This document shows, in pieces, positions 16,714 through 25,776 of a DNA stretch of 64,000 nucleotides. Under the pieces are notes generated by a model, which was given only the letters and a program-made list of their open reading frames with translations, was not told where the DNA came from and made no database searches. Source of the DNA: an uncultured Bacteroidales bacterium (GTDB lineage: Bacteria; Bacteroidota; Bacteroidia; Bacteroidales; Bacteroidaceae). The position numbers were made by a program, and so were the translations under genes. The first letter of the stretch is position 1. Each line of letters starts with the position of its first letter. Location of the stretch: NCBI GenBank assembly GCA_902772585.1, contig CACYBB010000016.1:1-64000 (forward strand), read 5' to 3'.

Positions 16714-18603
16714 TTGGAAACACAAAATAACGGGCTGTTAGCCCAAATACAATATCCTGCCGACCTGCGCAAGTTAAGCGTAGACCAGTTACCGGAAGTA
16801 TGTCAGGAACTTCGCGAGGACATCGTGAAAGAACTCTCCGTAAATCCTGGTCATCTGGCATCGAGTCTGGGTGTAGCAGAGATTACAGTCGCCTTACACT
16901 ATGTTTACGACACCCCAGAAGACCGTATAGTCTGGGATGTCGGACATCAAGCTTATGGTCACAAGATACTGACAGGACGCCGCGAGCAGTTCTGCACCAA
17001 TCGCAAATTAGGAGGCATCCGTCCGTTCCCATCACCTTTTGAAAGTGAATATGACACCTTTGCCTGCGGTCATGCATCGAACAGCATCTCTGCAGCGCTG
17101 GGTATGGCTGTAGCAGCAAAGTTGGAAGGGAAAAACCGCAATGTGGTTGCCGTCATTGGCGATGGCGCACTGAGTGGCGGTTTGGCTTTTGAGGGATTGA
17201 ACAATGTATCGTCGAGCCCCAACGATCTGCTGATTATCCTGAACGACAACGACATGTCGATAGACCGCAGCGTAGGTGGCATGCAGAAGTACTTGCTGGG
17301 ATTGAATACGAACAAGACCTATAATGCCATCAAGTTCCGTACCACTCAGTGGCTGCATAATAAAGGACTGATGAATGATGATCGCAAGAAGGGCATCCAG
17401 CGCCTGTCAAATGCCATCAAGAGTGCCATTGCCCACCAGCAGAACATCTTCGACGGCATGAATATCCGTTACTTCGGTCCGTTTGACGGGCATGACGTCA
17501 AAGAGTTGGTGCGCATACTTAGTGCTATCAAGGACATGAAAGGTCCTAAGCTGTTGCATCTGCACACTCAAAAGGGACACGGATATGCACCTGCCGAAAA
17601 GGATGTGACGACATGGCATGCACCAGGAAAATTCAATCCCGACACAGGTGAACGCATTGTCGACGACGACCCAACAAAGCCCCAAAAGTATCAGGATGTG
17701 TTTGGTCATACACTATTAGAACTGGCACAGCAGAACCCGAAGATTGTGGGTGTAACACCTGCTATGCCTAGTGGCTGTTCGATGAACATCATGATGGCAG
17801 AGATGCCAGAAAGGACCTTCGATGTAGGAATTGCTGAAGGGCATGCTGTCACTTTCTCAGGCGGTATGGCCAAAGACGGTCTGCTCCCCTTCTGCAATAT
17901 TTATAGTGCTTTTGCTCAAAGAGCCTTCGACAACATCATCCACGACGTGGCACTACTGAACCTGAACGTGGTGTTCTGCTTCGATCGTGCTGGACTGGTG
18001 GGAGAAGATGGTCCGACACATCATGGTGCTTTTGATATGGCTGCACTAAGGCCTGTACCCAATCTGACAATCTGTTCACCCATGGATGAGCACGAATTGC
18101 GCCGTCTGATGTATACAGCACAACTGCCCAACAAGGGACCATTTGTTATCCGCTATCCACGAGGCGGCGGTGAGTTGCAAGACTGGCGTTGTCCTTTCGA
18201 GGAGGTAAAAGTGGGCACTGGTCGTAAACTGAAGGATGGTACAGATATAGCCGTCTTGAGCATTGGTCCGATAGGTAATAACGTGACAAGGGCTATTGCC
18301 GAACTTGGCGATAACATAAGTGTCGCCCATTACGACATGCGATTTGTGAAACCACTCGACGAGTCTATACTTGACGAGGTGGGTCGCAAATTCAAGCGTA
18401 TCATTACCGTAGAGAACGGTGTGCGTAACGGCGGTATGGGCTCAGCTATCATAGAGTGGATGAGTGACCACGGCTATTATCCTGTCATCAAACGTCTGGG
18501 ACTCCCTGACAAGTTTGTGGAACATGGTACCGTCCAGGAACTGCAAGCTATTGTCGGTATTGACAAAGAGGGCATTATCAAAGCAATACAAGAATTGGAA
18601 TGA
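16714..18603 (+). CDS. dxs: 1-deoxy-D-xylulose-5-phosphate synthase
   Basis: First enzyme of the MEP pathway: condenses pyruvate and glyceraldehyde 3-phosphate using thiamine diphosphate. ThDP-binding [16 protein letters not shown] and [13 protein letters not shown] lie in the first domain, with [15 protein letters not shown] upstream. The transketolase-like pyrimidine domain carries [14 protein letters not shown] and [16 protein letters not shown]. No ATG precedes residue 29; an in-frame TTG at 16657 is in the promoter, so TTG 16714 (629 residues) is the best start and places the family opening [15 protein letters not shown] correctly. The stop overlaps the trkA ATG (ATGA), coupling isoprenoid and potassium genes in one operon. 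Confidence 0.92.
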   Translation: METQNNGLLAQIQYPADLRKLSVDQLPEVCQELREDIVKELSVNPGHLASSLGVAEITVALHYVYDTPEDRIVWDVGHQAYGHKILTGRREQFCTNRKLGGIRPFPSPFESEYDTFACGHASNSISAALGMAVAAKLEGKNRNVVAVIGDGALSGGLAFEGLNNVSSSPNDLLIILNDNDMSIDRSVGGMQKYLLGLNTNKTYNAIKFRTTQWLHNKGLMNDDRKKGIQRLSNAIKSAIAHQQNIFDGMNIRYFGPFDGHDVKELVRILSAIKDMKGPKLLHLHTQKGHGYAPAEKDVTTWHAPGKFNPDTGERIVDDDPTKPQKYQDVFGHTLLELAQQNPKIVGVTPAMPSGCSMNIMMAEMPERTFDVGIAEGHAVTFSGGMAKDGLLPFCNIYSAFAQRAFDNIIHDVALLNLNVVFCFDRAGLVGEDGPTHHGAFDMAALRPVPNLTICSPMDEHELRRLMYTAQLPNKGPFVIRYPRGGGELQDWRCPFEEVKVGTGRKLKDGTDIAVLSIGPIGNNVTRAIAELGDNISVAHYDMRFVKPLDESILDEVGRKFKRIITVENGVRNGGMGSAIIEWMSDHGYYPVIKRLGLPDKFVEHGTVQELQAIVGIDKEGIIKAIQELE

Positions 18604-19958
18604 AGATTATCATTGGCGGAGCAGGCGCTGTAGGAACACACCTGTCAAAACTACTGTCCAAGGACCACCAAGACTGTGTCCTGATAGATGATAACATAGA
18701 CCGTCTGACCGGTCTGGAAAGTCGTTATGACATCATGACGCTACACGGTTCGCCCACCAGTATCCAAACTCTCAAGGAAGCTGGTGTGGAACATGCCGAT
18801 TTGTTTGTTGGCGTGACGCCTGACGAGAGCCGCAATATGAATGCCTGCATGATAGCACATGCCTTAGGAGCCAAGAAAACCGTAGCACGTATTGACAACT
18901 ACGAATACTTAGCACCGAACCTAAAGTCTTTTTTCGAGACAATGGGTATCAACTCACTAATCTACCCAGAAGTGCTTGCTGCCTATGATATCACCAATGG
19001 CCTGAAGATGTCGTGGGTGCGACAGCGCTGGGATGTTCATGGTGGCGCTCTCATCATGCTGGGTATCAAACTGCGTGAGACCTGTGAGATTCTAAACCAA
19101 CCTCTGCGTACACTCTGCGGTCCTGACGATCCTTACCATATCGTAGCCATCAAGCGTGCTGACGAGACGCTTATCCCTGGTGGTAATGATGAATTGCGCG
19201 TCAATGATATCGCCTATTTCATGACTACCCGCGAATATATTCCCTATATTCACAAGATTTCCGGCAAGGAACACTATGCCGACGTAAAGAACGTCATTAT
19301 TATGGGTGGCAGCAAGACTGCTGTACGTGTGGCACTGACTACGCCAGACTATATGAATGTGAAAATCATTGAGATTGATGAGCAACGCTGTGAGCAACTC
19401 AACGAGTTGCTTAGCAATGCTGACACGATGATTATCCACGGCGATGGTCGAGACATTGGTCTGTTACAGGACGAAGGTATCCAGAACACACAGGCTTTTG
19501 TAGCATTGACCGACAATGCAGAAACCAATATCCTAGCCTGTCTGACAGCTAAGCGACTGGGTGTACGGAAGACCGTTGCGATGGTAGAGAATCTGGACTA
19601 CGTAGAGATGGCAGAGAGTCTGGATATTGGTACTATCATCAACAAGAAGACACTGGCAGCTGGACACATCTACCAGATGATGCTTGATGCCGATGTCACC
19701 AATGTACGATCATTGATGGTGGTTGATAGCGATGTCGCTGAATTTGTAGCCGCCGAAGGCTCTCGTGTCACCAAAAAAGCCGTTAAGGACTTAGGACTTC
19801 CGTTTGGTGTCACCATTGGCGGCTTGGTGCGTCATGATCAAGGTATTCTTGTCAACGGCAACACACAGATAGAAGCAGGCGACTCCGTTATGGTGTTCTG
19901 TCACGAACAGAATCTGAAGAAAGTTGAGAAATTCTTTAAGGCCAACGTGCTATGGTAA
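18600..19958 (+). CDS. trkA: Trk potassium uptake NAD-binding protein TrkA
   Basis: Cytoplasmic gating ring of the Trk potassium transporter. The 452 residues contain two RCK units, each with an N-terminal Rossmann (TrkA-N) and a C-terminal TrkA-C domain. First: [17 protein letters not shown]; second: [17 protein letters not shown], in which the glycine loop is less canonical (GGSKTA). Acidic ends of the nucleotide sites read LIDDN and IIEIDE. It overlaps dxs by 4 bp and trkH by 7 bp, so the three are translated as a unit. Together with TrkH it forms a complete system. Confidence 0.94.
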   Translation: MKIIIGGAGAVGTHLSKLLSKDHQDCVLIDDNIDRLTGLESRYDIMTLHGSPTSIQTLKEAGVEHADLFVGVTPDESRNMNACMIAHALGAKKTVARIDNYEYLAPNLKSFFETMGINSLIYPEVLAAYDITNGLKMSWVRQRWDVHGGALIMLGIKLRETCEILNQPLRTLCGPDDPYHIVAIKRADETLIPGGNDELRVNDIAYFMTTREYIPYIHKISGKEHYADVKNVIIMGGSKTAVRVALTTPDYMNVKIIEIDEQRCEQLNELLSNADTMIIHGDGRDIGLLQDEGIQNTQAFVALTDNAETNILACLTAKRLGVRKTVAMVENLDYVEMAESLDIGTIINKKTLAAGHIYQMMLDADVTNVRSLMVVDSDVAEFVAAEGSRVTKKAVKDLGLPFGVTIGGLVRHDQGILVNGNTQIEAGDSVMVFCHEQNLKKVEKFFKANVLW

Positions 19959-21412
19959 ATTTACAACTGATATATAAGATTATTGGTTCACTACTCTTCT
20001 TATTGGGTTCCTTGCTGCTCATCTGTGCAGGTGTATCCCTTTATTACAAAGAAGATGATTTAGTGGCCTTTCTTATTTCAGCCATCTTTACCATTTGCTG
20101 TGGTTTCATACTGAAATATTTCGGTAGCGATGCCAACAACAACCTTAGTCGCCGCGACTCCTACCTGCTGGTTACCTCCACATGGATAGTATTCAGTCTC
20201 TTTGGCATGTTGCCATTTATCATCAGTGGCTATATCCCCAATATTACTGATGCTTTCTTTGAGACTATGTCAGGGTTCTCCACCACAGGAGCGACTATCC
20301 TTGACGACGTAGAGTCAATGCCGCATGCGACCCTTTATTGGCGTACACAGACGCAGTGGATTGGCGGTTTGGGAATCGTATTCTTCACCATTGCCATCCT
20401 GCCCTCTATGGTAGGCAGTGGTAGTGTGAAGGTCTTTGCCGCTGAAGCTACTGGTCCTATGCGTTCGAAGATGCATCCACGACTGTCAACAATGGCCAAA
20501 TGGATTTGGACAGTCTATCTGGGACTAACCATTGCCTGTATCCTAGCTTTCTATGCAGCAGGCATGGACTGGTTTAATAGTATCAACTATGCGATGACGA
20601 CAACTGCCACAGGAGGTTTTGCCACTCATAATGAGTCGATACTCTATTACAACACAGCTACCATCGACTACATCTGCGTGCTCTTCCAGTTCCTGGCAGG
20701 TATCAACTTTATGATGCTTTATATGAGTATCTGCAAGTTGCGTCCAAGTGTGCTCTTCAAGAGTTCAGAATTCAAACTGTATATCTTTATCATCGTAGCA
20801 GCAACTGGTTGGATTATGTACCTACTGATGACACGCAACGGCTATGGACTGGAGAATGCACTACGTTCGGCCCTGTTCCAAGTGGTGTCATTCCTAACGA
20901 CTACGGGACTCTTCAACGACGATGCTGCACGCTGGCCACACATTACATGGGTAATTCTAGGCTGCATGATGTTTGTAGGAGCCTGCTCAGGTTCTACCAC
21001 AGGCGGCTTCAAATGCGTCCGTGCCGTAATGATTATGAAAGTCTTGCGCAACGAGTTTCATAAGTTACTACACCCCAATGCGGTTCTTCCCGTCAAGATT
21101 AACGGCGTACCAGTACCCCACTCCCAACTGAGTACCCTGCTGGCATTCTTCGCCATCTTCACTATCATGGTTCTGCTCACGGCAATGCTGATGATTGCGG
21201 CAGGCATCGACAACACCAACTCCATTACCATTGCCCTTAGTTGTATTAGCAATGTCGGTCCTACGCTGGGCACACAGATAGGTCCAGAAATGTCGTGGAG
21301 CACCCTACCCGTCCACGTTAAGTGGATCTGTTCTTTCTTGATGCTAGTTGGTCGTCTGGAGATTATGTCTGTACTGGTGCTGTTCACCCCAGGTTTCTGG
21401 AAAGACAATTAA
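19952..21412 (+). CDS. trkH: Trk potassium uptake membrane protein TrkH
   Basis: Potassium-translocating subunit in the inner membrane, 486 residues, with four M-P-M repeats. Selectivity-filter glycines are visible in the P-loops: TTGATIL, TATGGFATH, TTTGLF/SSTTGGFK region and SNVGPTLG. Strongly hydrophobic helices start at once (LIYKIIGSLLFLLGSLLLI). The final residues end in FTPGFWKDN, normal for TrkH. Its TAA stop overlaps the stop codon of the convergent DUF4435 gene by 3 bp, with no terminator between them, so antisense overlap of the two transcripts is expected. Confidence 0.94.
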   Translation: MVNLQLIYKIIGSLLFLLGSLLLICAGVSLYYKEDDLVAFLISAIFTICCGFILKYFGSDANNNLSRRDSYLLVTSTWIVFSLFGMLPFIISGYIPNITDAFFETMSGFSTTGATILDDVESMPHATLYWRTQTQWIGGLGIVFFTIAILPSMVGSGSVKVFAAEATGPMRSKMHPRLSTMAKWIWTVYLGLTIACILAFYAAGMDWFNSINYAMTTTATGGFATHNESILYYNTATIDYICVLFQFLAGINFMMLYMSICKLRPSVLFKSSEFKLYIFIIVAATGWIMYLLMTRNGYGLENALRSALFQVVSFLTTTGLFNDDAARWPHITWVILGCMMFVGACSGSTTGGFKCVRAVMIMKVLRNEFHKLLHPNAVLPVKINGVPVPHSQLSTLLAFFAIFTIMVLLTAMLMIAAGIDNTNSITIALSCISNVGPTLGTQIGPEMSWSTLPVHVKWICSFLMLVGRLEIMSVLVLFTPGFWKDN

Positions 21413-22386
21413 GCAAGAAAGCGCTCAATGTCCTGTTGGATGTGACGGAACTGCTCTGACAAAATATAACCCATATTCTTTTTCAGCGTCTGACGAATGT
21501 CGAGCAACGAATGTTCGTAACACGACATCTCGTTCTGGCGTTGCATATGATGTCGTGCTGTACGAGCTATCTCTTCCTGACGTTCCATACGAAGACGGTT
21601 GCACACCTTATTTAATATAGGAATGACTACCGTATCAAAAAGATGATGGCCCTGTATATATAAATAGGTGGTTCGCGGAGTAACACCTAAAGCCAGAATA
21701 CTTTCCTTTGTACGCAGATACTCCTCTTTGTTATTGGGGAACTCGTGCTGCAACTGATGTACCTTGGTATTGACCTTCTTGCGCAGATGGGTAAGCGAAG
21801 GTTGTGGATTGAAGACATCAAAGCCACCTGGATCAGCCACACGATTGAAGTCAGAAAGTGAGAAGCGGTTATGATATCCCGCACGATAAGCCCATACCGA
21901 CCATATAAACAGCGGGAATACTGCCTCAGAATACTGATACAGATAATCCTCAAAATCGAAGATACGATGGTCATTGAGCGTAATTGCCACACAGACATCA
22001 TGTAGCGATGGAGCAAAGCACTGTAGACTCTCAATGGAGTATGCATAAGTATGGAAAACATAAGGACTCTCCAGCACCTTACGTGATTGCTGGGTAGCTC
22101 CTTGCAACAGATAGTCGTAGTCGGCATCGACGCAGGCTATCATCGCCTCTCCCAAACCAGCCATCAAGGCAGCTTTCTTGCCACGCTCCAGTTTCTTATG
22201 TGACGGAAGCATGACCTCGAAGTAACGCTGGTCGTTTTCATAACGCGACAATACTGTGCGCCAGAAGAAGATATCGTCGTAACTCTCGACATAGACAACT
22301 ATCCTCCGTCGCGACTGCTTCGATTTCAGGCGGTTGGCAGCCTCGAAGTATTGCGAATTGAGATTATCCCTTAGCTGGTTGCTCAT
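21409..22386 (-). CDS. DUF4435 protein (TOPRIM-type nuclease candidate)
   Basis: A 325-residue protein of the DUF4435 family, which has a TOPRIM fold related to OLD nucleases and to AriB of the PARIS defence system. The metal-binding pattern is intact: Glu34 in VYVESYDD and Asp87-x-Asp89 (plus Asp91) in IACVDADYDYL. The C-terminal half is helical and charged, with many basic residues. It lies 24 bp after an ABC-type ATPase gene, the arrangement seen in two-gene nuclease/ATPase systems. Both follow glyS and an FKBP lipoprotein in the same direction. Function here is unknown; a nuclease activated by the ATPase is inferred. A degenerate heptamer repeat precedes its start. Confidence 0.8.
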   Translation of the reverse strand: MSNQLRDNLNSQYFEAANRLKSKQSRRRIVVYVESYDDIFFWRTVLSRYENDQRYFEVMLPSHKKLERGKKAALMAGLGEAMIACVDADYDYLLQGATQQSRKVLESPYVFHTYAYSIESLQCFAPSLHDVCVAITLNDHRIFDFEDYLYQYSEAVFPLFIWSVWAYRAGYHNRFSLSDFNRVADPGGFDVFNPQPSLTHLRKKVNTKVHQLQHEFPNNKEEYLRTKESILALGVTPRTTYLYIQGHHLFDTVVIPILNKVCNRLRMERQEEIARTARHHMQRQNEMSCYEHSLLDIRQTLKKNMGYILSEQFRHIQQDIERFLA

Positions 22387-22409
22387 AATTACGAATTATG
22401 AACCATGAA

Positions 22410-23219
22410 CTAAATCGTAATATCGCTTACCTCTGTAACCTTGTCAAGCCACCCATTCATGATGACTGCAGGCGAATGGGTCGTCAGGATAATCTGTACG
22501 TTGGGATTCATCTCGACAATAAGGTCTATCAGACGCTTCTGCCACTCGATATGCAGACTCACCTCCGGCTCATCCATAAAGAGCACATAGGGTTGCTGGT
22601 CTTCCACCAACACCGTCAACAGAATAGCAAGCATCTGCTTCTCACCCGATGAAAGCTGGTAGGGGACTAAGGTCTCGCCAATTTGTGAGAAACGGATTTC
22701 GTTCTCCGTACGCACAATCTTCTTACCCGTCTCCTCAAAGAGCTCGTCGACAATATCCTGAAAGCGTGTCTTGGGTTTTGACAATTCCTGTGCAGCATCG
22801 GCATGTCCTTCCTGTAAGGCGCTAATGATGCGATTGCCGATGTTCACCTGATAGTCCAGGTACTTACGCTGAAGATGATAAAGTTGGAAATCAAGCGCTG
22901 AGGAAATACGCGAATCCACTAGATTCATCGTCTCATTGTCGAGCATAGGTGAATCCATAGAACGAATGATATCGTAACGGATATGCGTGGCATCCTCAGG
23001 TTCTACCGTCAGATGGACCCCCTTGAGCAGGTGGTTCTGCAGGTCACCATTAGTATTGACACTGCGGAACACCTTGTTCAAGATAGTCGACTTACCCACA
23101 CCATTGATACCGCTGAGGATATTCACTTGCGGGTCAAGATTCCACACAATATGCTTCTTACCACTCCACAGGGAGTCGATTTCAATAATCCGGATATAGT
23201 CTGCGTATTTCATAGGCAT
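22410..23219 (-). CDS. ABC-type AAA ATPase, partner of DUF4435
   Basis: A 269-residue soluble ATPase of the AAA_15/AAA_21 (OLD/RecF-like) type. Walker A GINGVGKST is near residue 38, signature-like LSSGEKQM, Walker B YVLFMDEPEVSLH and the switch His in TTHSPAV, all in ABC order. It is short for an ABC/OLD ATPase because the coiled-coil insert is small. It is followed directly by the DUF4435 gene; together they look like a minimal ATPase/TOPRIM pair. In-frame Met codons are at 23219 and 23213; the earlier TTG at 23228 is less likely. It begins 27 bp after the FKBP gene, consistent with an operon with glyS. Confidence 0.82.
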   Translation of the reverse strand: MPMKYADYIRIIEIDSLWSGKKHIVWNLDPQVNILSGINGVGKSTILNKVFRSVNTNGDLQNHLLKGVHLTVEPEDATHIRYDIIRSMDSPMLDNETMNLVDSRISSALDFQLYHLQRKYLDYQVNIGNRIISALQEGHADAAQELSKPKTRFQDIVDELFEETGKKIVRTENEIRFSQIGETLVPYQLSSGEKQMLAILLTVLVEDQQPYVLFMDEPEVSLHIEWQKRLIDLIVEMNPNVQIILTTHSPAVIMNGWLDKVTEVSDITI

Positions 23220-23245
23220 AATAAACAATAACTAATTAACAACCG

Positions 23246-23842
23246 TTATTCTCTGTCGCCCTGAGTCTTTCGCCAGAAGTCTTCCAGACGCAGGTCAAAA
23301 ATCAGTGTGCTATAAGCAGGTATGACACTTCTTGCCCCGCTGCCATAACCCAACTGATAAGGAATATAAATGCGCCAGTGGTCACCACGATGCATACGCA
23401 TCAATGCAGTAGAAAAGCCCTTTACGACACCACTGACAGCAAACTTTGTTGGCGTTGCCAAATCCGGGTCATAAGTACCCACATAGCTCTGATCGAAAAT
23501 CATGCCTTGCGGATAGCTGTATGATGGCAGCAAACGACCAACATAGTGGACTTTCACAGAATCTGTCTGCAGGGGAGACGTTTTGCCACTCCCCTGCTCC
23601 AGTTTCTCTGCTACGATATAATCAAAATAACTCAATATATAGCCTTCATTTGGCATCGTATAGCAAGGAATGACTTCCAACTTTTGAAGCGAGCCCTGCT
23701 GCACATCCGATACCAGACGGCTGAAATACGTGTCATTGGTGTTCTGCCAGTCAGCAAACTCCTCTACAGTATCGTCTTCCTCTTTACAAGAAGCGAGGGC
23801 CAACAAAGCCAATGCGCACCAAATGATATTTCTGAACTTCAT
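23246..23842 (-). CDS. FKBP-type peptidyl-prolyl isomerase lipoprotein
   Basis: Lipid-anchored prolyl isomerase of the cell envelope, 198 residues. Signal peptide with lipobox LASC (Cys19), followed by KEEDD, an acidic stretch as in surface or outer-membrane lipoproteins of Bacteroidetes. The FKBP domain covers roughly residues 85-190 with VKVHYVGRLL, FDQSY and the closing IPAYSTLIFDLRLEDF. It begins 4 bp after the glyS stop, so it is certainly on the same transcript. Bacteroidetes have many such lipoproteins; substrates are unknown. Confidence 0.88.
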   Translation of the reverse strand: MKFRNIIWCALALLALASCKEEDDTVEEFADWQNTNDTYFSRLVSDVQQGSLQKLEVIPCYTMPNEGYILSYFDYIVAEKLEQGSGKTSPLQTDSVKVHYVGRLLPSYSYPQGMIFDQSYVGTYDPDLATPTKFAVSGVVKGFSTALMRMHRGDHWRIYIPYQLGYGSGARSVIPAYSTLIFDLRLEDFWRKTQGDRE

Positions 23843-23846
23843 CGTA

Positions 23847-25388
23847 TTACTGTAATTTCTTCAACAGACTAGCGATGCTCACCTTATCCTCGATGATAGA
23901 GTTGAGATCGCTGATGTTTACACGCTCCTGCTCCATGGTGTCGCGGAAACGCAGAGTTACCTTACCATCGGTCAGTGTGTCGTGGTCGACTGTTACACAG
24001 TAAGGAGTACCGATGGCATCCTGACGGCGATAACGCTTACCGATAGAATCCTTCTCATCGTACTGGCAGTTGAAGTGGAACTTCAGCTGGTCGATGATCT
24101 CACGTGCCTTCTCGGGCAGACCGTCCTTCTTGACAAGTGGCATAACAGCACACTTAACAGGAGCCAGGGCTGCGGGCAACTTGAGTACGGTACGTGTCTC
24201 GCCGTTCTCGAGCTTCTCCTCCTCGAATGCGTGGCACATGATAGAGAGGAACATACGGTCGACACCGATAGATGTCTCGATGACATACGGAGTATAGCTC
24301 TCGTTGGTCTGAGGATCGAAGTACTTGATGCTCTTGCCAGAGAACTTTTCGTGCTGACTCAGGTCGAAGTTGGTACGAGAGTGGATACCCTCAACCTCCT
24401 TGAATCCGAATGGCATCTTGAACTCGATATCAGTTGCAGCATTAGCATAGTGAGCCAGCTTGTCGTGGTCGTGGAAACGATAGTTCTCAGCGCCGAAGCC
24501 AAGAGCCTGGTGCCACTTCATACGTGTCTCCTTCCACTTGGGGAACCACTCGAGCTCAGTGCCAGGAGCTACAAAGAACTGCATCTCCATCTGCTCGAAC
24601 TCACGCATACGGAAGATGAACTGACGAGCAACGATCTCATTACGGAAAGCCTTACCAATCTGAGCAATACCGAAAGGAATCTTCATACGACCAGTCTTCT
24701 GTACGTTCAGGTAGTTAACGAAGATACCCTGAGCGGTCTCAGGACGCAGGTAAACCTTCATTGAAGCATCGGCGCTGGCCCCCATCTCCGTCGAGAACAT
24801 CAGGTTGAACTGACGAACGTCGGTCCAGTTCTTGGTACCGCTGATTGGGTCGACAATCTCCTCGTCGAGGATGATCTGCTTCAGCTCGTCCAGGTCCGGA
24901 CCCTGCATGGCTGCGGCGTAGCGGGCATGCAGGTTGTCGCGCTTCTCCTTCGTCTCCTTTACGCGCTCGCTTGTCTCCATATATTTAGCCTCGTCGAAGC
25001 TGTCTCCAAAACGCTTGCGAGCCTTCTCTACTTCCTTCTGAATCTTCTCGTCGTACTTGGCAATCTGGTCCTCGATAAGTACATCGGCACGATAACGCTT
25101 CTTAGAGTCGCGGTTGTCGATCAAGGGATCGTTGAAGGCATCAACGTGACCAGAAGCCTTCCATATTGTGGGGTGCATGAAGATAGCCGAGTCGATACCT
25201 ACGATATTCTCGTGAAGCATCGTCATGGCCTTCCACCAATACTGCTTAATGTTATTCTTCAACTCTACACCGTTCTGACCGTAGTCATAAACAGCTCCTA
25301 AACCATCGTAAATCTCACTTGAGGGGAACACAAAGCCATACTCCTTGCAGTGGCTTACGATTTTCTTAAATACATCTTCTTGTGCCAT
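23847..25388 (-). CDS. glyS: Glycyl-tRNA synthetase, class II (alpha2 type)
   Basis: Charges tRNA-Gly. It has 513 residues and is of the eukaryote/Gram-positive-like dimeric type, starting with the family FKKIVSHCKEYGFVFPSSEIYDGL. Motif 2 is FRNEIVARQFIFRMREFEQMEMQFFV; motif 3 is near ETSIGVDRMFLS; the C-terminal anticodon domain contains FNCQYDEKDSIGKRYRRQDAIGTP. A -7 box TACCTTTG on the minus strand lies at 25443-25450. Lead gene of glyS-FKBP-ATPase-DUF4435; the spacing (4, 27, 24 bp) supports co-transcription. Confidence 0.95.
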   Translation of the reverse strand: MAQEDVFKKIVSHCKEYGFVFPSSEIYDGLGAVYDYGQNGVELKNNIKQYWWKAMTMLHENIVGIDSAIFMHPTIWKASGHVDAFNDPLIDNRDSKKRYRADVLIEDQIAKYDEKIQKEVEKARKRFGDSFDEAKYMETSERVKETKEKRDNLHARYAAAMQGPDLDELKQIILDEEIVDPISGTKNWTDVRQFNLMFSTEMGASADASMKVYLRPETAQGIFVNYLNVQKTGRMKIPFGIAQIGKAFRNEIVARQFIFRMREFEQMEMQFFVAPGTELEWFPKWKETRMKWHQALGFGAENYRFHDHDKLAHYANAATDIEFKMPFGFKEVEGIHSRTNFDLSQHEKFSGKSIKYFDPQTNESYTPYVIETSIGVDRMFLSIMCHAFEEEKLENGETRTVLKLPAALAPVKCAVMPLVKKDGLPEKAREIIDQLKFHFNCQYDEKDSIGKRYRRQDAIGTPYCVTVDHDTLTDGKVTLRFRDTMEQERVNISDLNSIIEDKVSIASLLKKLQ

Positions 25389-25715
25389 TTCTTTATTTAC
25401 TTTTTATCTTTTTGCTTTTTAACTTTTTATTTATATTGCGTGCAAAGGTAGTCATTTTCAACGAATAAACCGCCATTTGTACACATTATTTAATAAAAAA
25501 GAGGATAACAGAGAGATATATTTGTTATTACCACAAATAGTAATTTATATTTAAGGGCTTAAAACATAAGTTCAAAGGCGTTATACTTATGTTTTAAGAC
25601 TGAGAATATATATTTTACGTCTGCAAATACAAAATGCACAAGGAGAAAAAACATAACCATACGAGGGTATGATTCGCAGAAGGTACAGACAATAAAATGA
25701 AAAACTGAAATAAAA
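25389..25715. other. AT-rich divergent region between glyS and parC
   Basis: No gene is seen. It holds the leftward -7 box of glyS (25443-25450) and a perfect 13-bp inverted repeat (listed separately). The remainder is simple AT-rich sequence with a short ATTAC...GTAAT palindrome near 25526. Confidence 0.6.
25558..25598. repeat. Perfect 13-bp inverted repeat
   Basis: CTTAAAACATAAG (25558-25570) and CTTATGTTTTAAG (25586-25598), with 15 nt between. No run of T follows on the plus strand and no gene ends nearby, so it is not an ordinary terminator. It may be an operator for a dimeric regulator upstream of parC or a relic of a mobile element. Confidence 0.8.
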
Positions 25716-25747
25716 TTTGGCTTTCTCGCCTTTTTTTAGTACTTTTG
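25716..25747 (+). promoter_or_regulatory. Promoter of parC
   Basis: TTTG at 25716-25719, 20 nt, TACTTTTG at 25740-25747. An in-frame TTG start at 25717 would lie in the -33 box and is rejected; parC begins at ATG 25777. Confidence 0.65.
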
Positions 25748-25776
25748 CAGGAAAATCGAAAACTACTACATTATTT

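Noticed and set aside
21409..23219. A confirmed PARIS defence system
   Set aside because: The ATPase is short (about 270 residues), family membership is judged by motif only, and the place in a glyS operon is atypical. It is reported as PARIS-like only.
25558..25598. Terminator of parC or glyS
   Set aside because: Both genes are divergent and point away from it; no T-run follows on the plus strand.
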